DNA of 41,353 bases from contig JAAFHB010000017.1 in assembly GCA_010906965.1 (NCBI GenBank), positions 1-41,353 on the forward strand, given 5' to 3'. The translations under genes were made by a program, and so were the position numbers. This document shows positions 9,995-17,694 of this stretch, piece by piece (the first letter of the stretch is position 1; every line of letters starts with the position of its first letter). The stretch is from Mariniphaga sp. (GTDB lineage: Bacteria; Bacteroidota; Bacteroidia; Bacteroidales; Prolixibacteraceae). The notes below the pieces were generated by a model. It did not search any database. It was not told where the DNA came from and saw only the letters and a list, made by a program, of their open reading frames with translations.

Positions 9995-10090
9995 CTATTT
10001 TATCCTCCATTTATTTTGTAAATTTTCAACTGCAAAAACTGACGGAATTAGAAAGAGACAAACTATGAATATTTTAAGTATTCGGCTCAT
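9995..10090 (-). pseudogene. 31-codon signal-peptide stub of a lost secreted protein
   Basis: ATG at 10090 opens a 31-residue frame ending in TAG at 9995. Its first 20 residues, MSRILKIFIVCLFLIPSVFA, form an excellent signal peptide (basic start, hydrophobic core, A-x-A-like cleavage site). Only 11 residues follow before the stop. It lies in the 202-base gap between the nucleoside-hydrolase-like gene and GH38. The simplest reading is the surviving 5' end of a deleted secreted enzyme; a real exported micropeptide is the alternative. The export signal is clear by eye, while its status as a remnant is inference. Confidence 0.55.
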
Positions 10091-10100
10091 AAAATTAATT

Positions 10101-11285
10101 TTAAGGTTTAAATGATTGATATAGAAATGGTAAAGCAAACCTCAGTGCTTTTTCATTTTCTTTAATATCGCCGCGATAAAAAATGCTGAAATTTGAAACA
10201 TTCTTAGTTTCTGAAAAAGAGAACAAACCACTCGTTTCGACTTTAATAGTGCAGTTTGTCAAATTGTTGGGTAATATCAAATCTGACTTCAATACTTTTC
10301 CAAAAGACTTAATCCGATAATCGCCTTCATCTGTTTTTACCAGTCTTCGTCCTGAAATATTGATCCAAATCGCAGTTTCCCAAACATAACTTTCAGTTGA
10401 AAATATATCTTTCTTTACTGTAAAAATGCTATCGGAGTCCATACAACGCAAAAAGTCAGTCCGACAGACACGACCGTAAGCATATTTCAAATAGCGTTGA
10501 AGTTTGGGATCCATTTTTTCAATAAAGGATAAATTCGTCAACTTATAATAGGTATTGTGAATGTCGTAACTAAACGGATAGTTTTTGCTTCCATAACCAA
10601 CACTATCCTTGTTGGCAGCTGCACATGGATAGATAGCTATCGGTAATTCTGATCGCAACAAACATACCACAGCAGTTGTATCTAATGCAACATTCCACTC
10701 AAGATATACGGGAGCACTTGTTCCTGCGGAAAGATGAATTTGTTTTACTTTTTTCATGAAAAGGAACGGATCCCGGTTATAGGCAGCAGCAATGGAACGG
10801 GCTGAACCAAATGAGGCTATTTGCACAGGTTCACTACTTTCTTTCAAGGTCTTTAAGATCAGCTCGACCCCTTGCTGCTGAAAAGCAGGTATATCGAGCA
10901 TTTTATCCTGAATATTCTTCATATTGGAAAAAGGCCCTACCGCAACAGGAACATTTCGTCCAAAAATGTAGTTGAGTTGCAAAACAGGAATAAATCCCGG
11001 ATCACGAGGACCGTTAGAATCTGGAAATAATCCTTTGCCTGGGTCGGATGCCAATGGCTTACGGAATACTTCGGTACAGTCAAGTATTATCGCCTTTAAA
11101 TCAATTTCGGGAAGCGCATATGCTGTAATTAAATCAAAATTATCACCACAATCCTGATATGGATGATACAAGTCAGTAACTACAATAACCGAATTCTTGA
11201 AGCCCACTTTTGACTGAGGATAAGAATTATTGTAAAAAAATAGAAATCCACAAGTCAGGAATAGTTTCAGCGTATATCCAATCAT
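10101..11285 (-). CDS. Secreted nucleoside-hydrolase-like protein
   Basis: The frame can start at 11330 (409 residues), but ATG at 11285 gives a proper signal peptide (MIGYTLKLFLTCGFLFFYNN) and removes a 14-base overlap with the upstream gene, so I prefer it. The segment VVTDLYHPYQDCGDNFDLITAYALPEI corresponds to the N-terminal calcium-binding block of the inosine-uridine nucleoside hydrolase (IUNH) fold, though the classic DTDxGxDD spacing is loosened by an insertion. QIASFGSARSIAAAYNRDP matches the central part of the fold. Members of this distant IUNH-like group occur in Bacteroidota PULs and are presumed to cleave N- or O-glycosidic bonds of unknown substrates. Its neighbours are a chimeric ORF upstream and GH38 downstream. 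Fold is fairly sure; activity is not. Confidence 0.7.
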   Translation of the reverse strand: MIGYTLKLFLTCGFLFFYNNSYPQSKVGFKNSVIVVTDLYHPYQDCGDNFDLITAYALPEIDLKAIILDCTEVFRKPLASDPGKGLFPDSNGPRDPGFIPVLQLNYIFGRNVPVAVGPFSNMKNIQDKMLDIPAFQQQGVELILKTLKESSEPVQIASFGSARSIAAAYNRDPFLFMKKVKQIHLSAGTSAPVYLEWNVALDTTAVVCLLRSELPIAIYPCAAANKDSVGYGSKNYPFSYDIHNTYYKLTNLSFIEKMDPKLQRYLKYAYGRVCRTDFLRCMDSDSIFTVKKDIFSTESYVWETAIWINISGRRLVKTDEGDYRIKSFGKVLKSDLILPNNLTNCTIKVETSGLFSFSETKNVSNFSIFYRGDIKENEKALRFALPFLYQSFKP

Positions 11286-11316
11286 GCCTCTAATATTATT
11301 CGTTATTTGACAACTT

Positions 11317-12078
11317 TTACACATCTGCAATCTGATAAATCGTTAATTTGGAAGCATTAAAACCACTAACATTCAGATTCAATGAGCTGTTATTCAAAAT
11401 ATCTGTAACTGATTTTAATCCCTCCTTCTGATATTCAAAATCTTCAAAAGCCCATAGAACCGAAGTTTTTCTTAATTGGTAAATTACCCCCTTTTCATCT
11501 GCAAGAATCTCACGATTATACATATAATCGGTTGTCAGATTGAAAACTTTCAGCAATTTGTAAGCTAATGGATTTGACGTTTCGAGTTCCAGTTTGTCTT
11601 TTTTAATATCCCAGTAAATTTTCCACATCATTCGGTAAGCCATTCCTTTAAAGAATATTTCCATAGGATCAAACCCTGCTTTCTCTGCGGCCGTCTGATT
11701 AAAATCACAATAACATTCGGTACTGAGGGGAAATGTTGAAATCTGATCAATCATATCAGGATCGCTCCTGTTATTACTCAAACCGCCCCTATCATCACCA
11801 CAGTAATGGTAGTCAGCACTCCAGTCAAAACCTTGCGTATTGCAATCCGGACTTAAGTGCACCATCCCAAACGGAACAACTGCTCCAGGATAAGTCAAAC
11901 CTCCAAACGGATAGATTGCAGGCTTATTTCGTATTGAATCATAACTCACGCTATCGCCAGGATATGCCTGAACATATCCTCCTGTTCCGATAAAAGAATT
12001 AACCTTATTGGCAATGCTGACTGGTTTGCATGAAATCAGGCACCAAAAACCCAATAATACGATCAAAATTCGAATCAT
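11317..12078 (-). CDS. Chimeric lipoprotein: GH92 N-terminus fused to C-terminus of the 747-aa GH-like protein
   Basis: 253 residues with a lipoprotein signal (FWCLISC, Cys17). Residues about 25-90 are the start of a GH92 alpha-mannosidase: VNSFIGTGG, then YPFGGLTYPGAVVPFGM and VHLSPDC. From YHYCG (residues 90-94) onward the sequence is a close copy of residues 583-747 of the protein at 15427-17670, including MWKIYWDIKKDKLEL, SNPLAYKLLKVFNL and YMYNREILADEKGVIYQL. GH92 enzymes are about 750 residues long, so nearly all of that catalytic region is missing, and the partner's barrel start is missing too. The fusion is perfectly in frame and its lipobox is intact. The junction lies at a motif both parents share, which suggests recombination there. 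Catalytic activity is unlikely; it may be an expressed fossil. Confidence 0.8.
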   Translation of the reverse strand: MIRILIVLLGFWCLISCKPVSIANKVNSFIGTGGYVQAYPGDSVSYDSIRNKPAIYPFGGLTYPGAVVPFGMVHLSPDCNTQGFDWSADYHYCGDDRGGLSNNRSDPDMIDQISTFPLSTECYCDFNQTAAEKAGFDPMEIFFKGMAYRMMWKIYWDIKKDKLELETSNPLAYKLLKVFNLTTDYMYNREILADEKGVIYQLRKTSVLWAFEDFEYQKEGLKSVTDILNNSSLNLNVSGFNASKLTIYQIADV

Positions 12079-12116
12079 CTATTTTTTATTTTCGATTAAA
12101 ATTATAAATAATTTAA

Positions 12117-15002
12117 TCATCGGTTTGAATACAACAAATTCACAGGGCCTTCTATACCAATAGGTTCTAATGGTCTGCCACTATAAAAGTTTATTTTTGA
12201 TTTTACCACTGGATTTGTTTCACTCAATTTCTTACAATAGTTATATAAAACCGTCGTGACATGTATTTCTAAATCTACGGTATTTGAGGTAAGCTCATGA
12301 ATTTCAAGATCATAAATATGTTTTCCGTACCATTTTACTCCCATGTTCTTCTTATTAATATATAATTCTGATACGCCATTAACCATTCCTAAATCTATAG
12401 CAGTTAAATTTTCAGAAAAATCATTGATCGTTTTTTTGTAAATAATTATTCCTGCAAAATCTTTAAGTTCTGGATGGTCCGAAATGCTCAAATCAATTAG
12501 ATCATGGATTTCAATATTAGCCTGATATCCATCGACTCTTTGCAATGATAATTGCCATGAGCCTGAAAGTTCAATACTCTTTTCTGGAAATTTATTTTTT
12601 ATTACTGATTTGTTAGATGTAATTCCATTTTCTAAGGCAATTAGAATGGATTCTAACGGGTTAAGACTAATAATCAACTCATTATTACTACTTATTGTTT
12701 CAAATAACCGTTTCGACCCATTTTCAGGATTCCAAACATAAGGTGTTTTGTTTTTAAGCTTCAAGCCTACTTCAATTTGCTGAACCTTTAGCCGACTATT
12801 ATTAGCAAAGAAGAAAAAATCAAAATCATTATGGTTGAAAGAAGTTAGGATTAATTTTTCATCCGGTTTATTGATTTTAATTAAAGGATTTAAAACTAGC
12901 TTCTTACAAACTTTAGTCACCCAGTCAAAATCATATTCAGTTACAGGTGCATCAAAATGATGGCAGTTTTCAGAGGTTTGGAAAGTTTGATTGAAACTCT
13001 TAATAATTACATCATTCGCCGCAGCATTAAACAGCCCCGGAGATTTGAATGGAATACTTCCGATGCAAACAATTTTAACACCTTTGCCAATTAATTCCAC
13101 AAGCTTCATAGCAGTCGCTGGCTCAATACTTTCGATGTTGACAAGAAAAAGGACTTCGAATTTATGAGCTTGATAGACAATGGAATAATTATCATTTTTT
13201 GTTTGCTGCAAAACTTTTTCACTTAAAAAATCGACAGGGTATCCCGATTGTTGAAAAACTTTCCAAAGGTCGAGCAGCTGAAGCGGAAACCCAGTATTAT
13301 CCTCGCGCTGGTGCCACGGAAACCAAAAGGAGTCGTCCAGGAGTTTATCCGATGCTTTTATTTCAGGCCCCAAAAAAGCAATTTGAGAGTGAGGCACACA
13401 ATGCTGAGAAATGGAATTTAATCGCGAAATATAGTTCGTCCAATACTTAAAATAAGGCCACCATGTATTTCTTTCGCTGATGAAGGTTCCCATTGTAAGC
13501 CACCCGGGGAAAGGCTCATTGGGCGGGGAATAACTTAATCCGTGCATGACCGGACTGTTTATCCCCGATACAAAAAGCACATCTGAAGCCTGTTTCATTC
13601 TATCGAGAGAAATTCTGAATACGGGATCAAGGTTTGTAAAACACTCTGCGCTTATGATATTGTTGCCGGCAAGGCGAGCACCCGATGAAGTCTCTTTATT
13701 GGCAACCGGAGCCCAAATCCAATCGTGTTTTTCCCTAACATAGTCTTTACAAACATTTTCCTTTGATTCATTATCGCTACCCAGCCAAAACCATAACTCC
13801 CCTTCTGCAATGTCGGGTATCATTCGGCCATCCAAGCCTACAAAGGGTCTTCCATAAGCTTGTATTCTACTTTTTACGCCCTGCCTATGGCACCATTTTG
13901 TGAAAGGAATTAAAAAACGCTCTGTTACAAGTTCAATAAGTGTTGTAACATAATCATAGGTAGCTCTTTCAATTATTTCAGAATATGGAAGGACTTTTTT
14001 CACTGCCTTTTTCTCAAAAATAAGCGCAAGATATGGCTCTACCTTATAACCCCGCCTTCTAAAGAATTCTTCCAATAAATCGTCTGTCCAATATTCTGCG
14101 CCTAGTTCCAGGCTATCACAAAAGATAGCCCTTAATCCATTAGAAATGGAGCCATTAAATGCAGGATTTAACTTATCTGATATTAAATTAAGATACTTGT
14201 TTACAGCTACTTCGTTCAGATGATTGAGCCTCGGACCTTCATCTCCTGGAGTTGCACCTAATACATGCTTGAAACCTTCCTTCCAGAAAGTTGCATAAAG
14301 TACGGATTCGTTATCTTTTACTTCAATTTTTATTTCACCATTTTCATCAATTTTATTGACAAGGTTCTCTCCTGATATATATTCCGTATTTTGGAGATTA
14401 ATCAAATGCAAGGTCACCAAATTTTCTTTGGCATTACATTTTTTCCAATCGTTGGCAATTCCATTCACCGCTCTTTCGGGGCTTGCAACAAAAATCGGTT
14501 CATTAATTAATTCCGATATTTTAATGTTGAATATTCCTTGCCCATGGAGAACTTTTTTTGCTGTCATGATTCCCTTACTTGCCTCTCCAGGTTCAATCAC
14601 CGCACCTCCAAAGGGCCAACCAGTTCCGCCAAGCATATCGGTAATTACACCAAGCTCTTTAGCCTTATCTGAGGTGAATTTTAATGCCTTAATCCAATCA
14701 TCAGAAAGCCATAACAGGCTGTTGCACTTATCATCCATTTTACTACCAAAAGGGTTTACTTCAACCCCTCCAATGCCGGCTTCTTTCAATAATTGAAGCT
14801 GGCGGACAATGCCTTCATTTGTTACACAATTACCATTCCACCACCACCTTACAAAAGGTCTTGCTTCTGATCGGGGGTTTTGGAAAAGCTTATAAAGTTC
14901 GTCAAAATCCAATAAATCAATTATTTTTCCCTTAACAGAAAGGGAAAATGCCATTGAAAGGTTTATGAGTCCGGAAATTTTAATAAATTGTCTTCTATCC
15001 AT
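12117..15002 (-). CDS. GH106-type alpha-L-rhamnosidase-like glycoside hydrolase
   Basis: 961 residues, exported probably by the Tat route (MDRRQFIKISGL with twin Arg). The opening FQNPRSEARPFVRWWWNG, followed by LLKEAGIGGVEVNPFG and ITDMLGGTGWPFGG, is the hallmark of the GH106 and related glycosyl hydrolase group. Further family blocks are EYWTDDLLEEFFRRRGY, AYGRPFVGLDGRMIPDIAEG, SGINSPVMHGLSYSPP and PGWLTMGTF. The C-terminal 250 residues form beta-sandwich, sugar-binding-like domains (LGMVNGVSELYINKKNMG). Length is normal for GH106. It should remove terminal alpha-L-rhamnose, but the group is diverse and I did not assign catalytic residues. It lies 38 bases upstream of the chimeric ORF and 122 bases downstream of the DUF4038 stub. 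Confidence 0.8.
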   Translation of the reverse strand: MDRRQFIKISGLINLSMAFSLSVKGKIIDLLDFDELYKLFQNPRSEARPFVRWWWNGNCVTNEGIVRQLQLLKEAGIGGVEVNPFGSKMDDKCNSLLWLSDDWIKALKFTSDKAKELGVITDMLGGTGWPFGGAVIEPGEASKGIMTAKKVLHGQGIFNIKISELINEPIFVASPERAVNGIANDWKKCNAKENLVTLHLINLQNTEYISGENLVNKIDENGEIKIEVKDNESVLYATFWKEGFKHVLGATPGDEGPRLNHLNEVAVNKYLNLISDKLNPAFNGSISNGLRAIFCDSLELGAEYWTDDLLEEFFRRRGYKVEPYLALIFEKKAVKKVLPYSEIIERATYDYVTTLIELVTERFLIPFTKWCHRQGVKSRIQAYGRPFVGLDGRMIPDIAEGELWFWLGSDNESKENVCKDYVREKHDWIWAPVANKETSSGARLAGNNIISAECFTNLDPVFRISLDRMKQASDVLFVSGINSPVMHGLSYSPPNEPFPGWLTMGTFISERNTWWPYFKYWTNYISRLNSISQHCVPHSQIAFLGPEIKASDKLLDDSFWFPWHQREDNTGFPLQLLDLWKVFQQSGYPVDFLSEKVLQQTKNDNYSIVYQAHKFEVLFLVNIESIEPATAMKLVELIGKGVKIVCIGSIPFKSPGLFNAAANDVIIKSFNQTFQTSENCHHFDAPVTEYDFDWVTKVCKKLVLNPLIKINKPDEKLILTSFNHNDFDFFFFANNSRLKVQQIEVGLKLKNKTPYVWNPENGSKRLFETISSNNELIISLNPLESILIALENGITSNKSVIKNKFPEKSIELSGSWQLSLQRVDGYQANIEIHDLIDLSISDHPELKDFAGIIIYKKTINDFSENLTAIDLGMVNGVSELYINKKNMGVKWYGKHIYDLEIHELTSNTVDLEIHVTTVLYNYCKKLSETNPVVKSKINFYSGRPLEPIGIEGPVNLLYSNR

Positions 15003-15124
15003 AATAATAAAAGTTCGTTAAATTTTATGCCGCAATCGTGCTGAAGTAAATAGGTTCTTTGACACGTTTTTTCTGGTTTTAAATCTGGTTCATTTCTGAT
15101 TTTAAGTTAAATTATTGGTCAAAG

Positions 15125-15424
15125 TTATGGGAAATCAACCAGAAGAAAATCAGCTTTTGTATTTTGAATCAAAAACTTAGCCACTATTCGGGTATTCCTT
15201 TCCTTCACAACCGTTTTCGAATCGAGGTCGTATAGCATATCGTTCAGGTTGGCAATAATTTGCCAGGGAGTTTCGGTCTGATAAAAAAATGGCTTGTTGT
15301 TGCTATCGACCAAATACCGGCCATTATGGCTTGGATAAAGCGGAAATGCTGGCTTTTGTGCACAAACCGAAATCGACCAGACCAGGAAAAAAAGAAGGAT
15401 GTTAACTCGTTTCATAAAATTCAA
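15125..15424 (-). CDS. Truncated DUF4038 (apiosidase-like) glycoside hydrolase stub
   Basis: 99 residues with a signal peptide (VNILLFFLVWSISVCA-Q). Residues 27-60 (PLYPSHNGRYLVDSNNKPFF and the following PWQII) are the N-terminal signature of DUF4038/GH140-like enzymes, which normally run to 430-460 residues as a TIM barrel plus a beta domain. After NLND the family pattern stops. The last 38 residues (starting MLYDLDSKTVVKERN) do not look like the barrel and may come from another gene's 3' end, making this a second fusion. It starts 2 bases after the 747-residue gene's stop, so it is co-transcribed. It cannot be an active hydrolase. The family call rests on one short block. Confidence 0.6.
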   Translation of the reverse strand: MNFMKRVNILLFFLVWSISVCAQKPAFPLYPSHNGRYLVDSNNKPFFYQTETPWQIIANLNDMLYDLDSKTVVKERNTRIVAKFLIQNTKADFLLVDFP

Positions 15425-15426
15425 AA

Positions 15427-17670
15427 TTAAGCTGTTACAATTTTATATACCACCAATCCTGAAGCTTTAAAAGAATCCTTTTCATCAAAATTAACCAAAC
15501 TACCATCCAGCATATTGATAATTGATTTTATGTTTTTCTGTGAAAAGTCAAAATCTTCAAATGCCCATAGAACTGAAGTTTTTCCTAATTGGTAAATTAC
15601 CCCTTTTTCATCTGCAAGAATCTCACGATTATACATATATTCGGTTGCAAGATTGAAAACTTTCAGCAATTTGTAAGCTAATGGATTTGAAGTTCCGAGT
15701 TCCAGTTTGTCTTTTTTGATATCCCAGTACATTTTCCACATTATTCTGTAAGACAATCCTTTAAAGAAAATATCCATTGGCTCGAACCCTGCTTTTTTGG
15801 CATTTGCTTCATTGAAATCACAATAGCAGTCGGTCCATAGTGGTAGTGATGAAATGCGATCGACCATGTCGGGACCAGTGCGGTTAATTCCGAATACGCC
15901 CATGTCTTCACCACAATAATGGTAACCGTCTTTTTGCATTTGTGCAATCAGACTCAAATGCGCATGATATTGTGACTGAATAAGTTTTGGTGGCTCGGAG
16001 GCAGGTCTCATTTTACCGGTTACATCCTTCTGATCAAGCGTCGCTCCTCCCCAATTTTTTGATTCGTCGAATTGGGCATGATGAAATTTATCGCTCGACA
16101 TATTAAAAGAACTATCCAGAAATATCCCTTCAATACCAAGTTCATCGTGAAAATATTTCCACTGTTTGAGCCAGTAGTTACGAATATCCTGATCGCGCAG
16201 GTTCAGCGCACAAAAACGTGGCGTATAATGATCTGCTTCAATCGCGTTGGAAGCATTACGGACAAAAGGCGATTCGGCTTTTCGGATCACCTCCATGATG
16301 GAACCTTTTTCGGGAAGAAACTGAATTCCTTTGGGTCTTCCATCGTGATCCATGAACCTTGCCGTTAAGGATGAAATGGCGGTGTTGCCCCACATTTCAA
16401 CATGTGCACCACCCATTTTAACTGCCTGACAGAACTTCTTCAATTTATCTTCGCCAACGACTTCCGCTATTTTAAAATCGACGTTGCAACACATGTTCGA
16501 GACCCCCCAAACATTCATATCGTTCTGGCACTGACTTGGGATGAAAATGGTTTTGACGCCAGCTTCCAACAGTTTAGGCACTCCTTTACTCGTGTACCGA
16601 TCAAAGTCGGGTTCACCCCACTCTTCAATAACACCATAAGTCGAAATACGTTCACGCTTCATACCAATCTGCTGATGAAGTTCTTCGTGAACCATTTCCC
16701 GAATATCGTTATAAAGATTGGCTCGTCCCACTCGGTCGAGTTGTCCCGGAATCCATAAGACTTCGACGGGAGAAGTTTCAAATGTTTTCGCCAGATCATT
16801 GCAATGTTCATGAAAATGGACAATTTCATTTGCGCCGCGCCACTTTTCGAACAACGAGCGGATGTGTGAAACCTTACCCGGGAAAGTAACCAACGTTCCT
16901 TCTTTGGAACTTGTAAATGTAAATCCCTGAAAATGGGTTTGCAGCGGATGGAACTGGAAAATATTCGGATTGGCAATACCGGGAAGGTACCACTCGGTAG
17001 AATAAAAATCTTTACGCTGGGCAAATTTTACAACCGATTCAACCACGCCATTGCGCATCCATAACTCATTTCCAATGGCAGATCCGCCAATTTCCCAGGA
17101 GGCACGATCTGTGATTTTATAAATCGCAAGCGATTCGCTTTTAAACAGATACTGATAGCTAAATCCCTTTGCACTGATCTTGCCAATTTTTCGTGTTACT
17201 GGTTCGATTTTCATGGTTAATCTGGTATCCGGTGCATCCTCAGGTCCTTTGGTCCAGTCGGTCATATTACGGCGGTTACGCACCGTATGAAGCATCCATT
17301 CCATGGTATTCCCCAGTTGTTTCTGAACAGAAAAATCGAGCGTAATACCTTCTTTATTAATGGTTTTATTCACCAGTCTGGCGTTTACCAATTCAATAGC
17401 TTCGGGAGTTGTCACCTGTGCAAACATGGGAAGTCGATTGCTCCGAAGTGAAATCCCACCGGTTTTAATTTCGCCGAGACCTAAAAAATATTCTCCGGCG
17501 AATTTGAATTCAAAGTCAAATCCATTCAGGGATGACTTATCCAAAGATTCTATCAAATCAGTAGAACTTGTTTGATTCTTTGCGTTTACACCCAATGGAA
17601 TTGATAATGCGGCTACTCCAAGTCCGGCAGTTTTCAGGAAATCCCTGCGATTGTTGTTAGTTGATTTCAT
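15427..17670 (-). CDS. Tat-exported GH-like protein (beta-sandwich plus TIM barrel), unknown family
   Basis: 747 residues with a twin-arginine signal (NRRDFLKTAGLGVAALSIP). The first 320 residues form a beta-sandwich. From about 340 on, the sequence reads as a retaining TIM-barrel hydrolase of the GH27/GH31/GH36 type: STYGVIEEWGEPDFDRY, GVKTIFIPSQ, GAHVEMWGN and GIEGIFLDSSFN (Asp519, candidate nucleophile), then GYHYCGEDMG (Glu588/Asp589, candidate acid/base). The last 110 residues are a small beta domain (SVLWAFEDFD). I do not recognise a named GH family. It is the first hydrolase after the carbamoyltransferase (24-base gap), so the two are probably translated from one mRNA. A second, rearranged copy of its last 165 residues forms the C-terminus of the chimeric ORF at 11317-12078. 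Fold and residue roles are inference. Confidence 0.65.
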   Translation of the reverse strand: MKSTNNNRRDFLKTAGLGVAALSIPLGVNAKNQTSSTDLIESLDKSSLNGFDFEFKFAGEYFLGLGEIKTGGISLRSNRLPMFAQVTTPEAIELVNARLVNKTINKEGITLDFSVQKQLGNTMEWMLHTVRNRRNMTDWTKGPEDAPDTRLTMKIEPVTRKIGKISAKGFSYQYLFKSESLAIYKITDRASWEIGGSAIGNELWMRNGVVESVVKFAQRKDFYSTEWYLPGIANPNIFQFHPLQTHFQGFTFTSSKEGTLVTFPGKVSHIRSLFEKWRGANEIVHFHEHCNDLAKTFETSPVEVLWIPGQLDRVGRANLYNDIREMVHEELHQQIGMKRERISTYGVIEEWGEPDFDRYTSKGVPKLLEAGVKTIFIPSQCQNDMNVWGVSNMCCNVDFKIAEVVGEDKLKKFCQAVKMGGAHVEMWGNTAISSLTARFMDHDGRPKGIQFLPEKGSIMEVIRKAESPFVRNASNAIEADHYTPRFCALNLRDQDIRNYWLKQWKYFHDELGIEGIFLDSSFNMSSDKFHHAQFDESKNWGGATLDQKDVTGKMRPASEPPKLIQSQYHAHLSLIAQMQKDGYHYCGEDMGVFGINRTGPDMVDRISSLPLWTDCYCDFNEANAKKAGFEPMDIFFKGLSYRIMWKMYWDIKKDKLELGTSNPLAYKLLKVFNLATEYMYNREILADEKGVIYQLGKTSVLWAFEDFDFSQKNIKSIINMLDGSLVNFDEKDSFKASGLVVYKIVTA

Positions 17671-17694
17671 CCGTAAATAATTATATATATGTTT

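Noticed and set aside
11286..11330. Upstream ATG at 11330 for the nucleoside-hydrolase-like gene
   Set aside because: It adds 15 residues with Cys pairs before the signal peptide and overlaps the previous gene. The ATG at 11285 gives a proper signal peptide.
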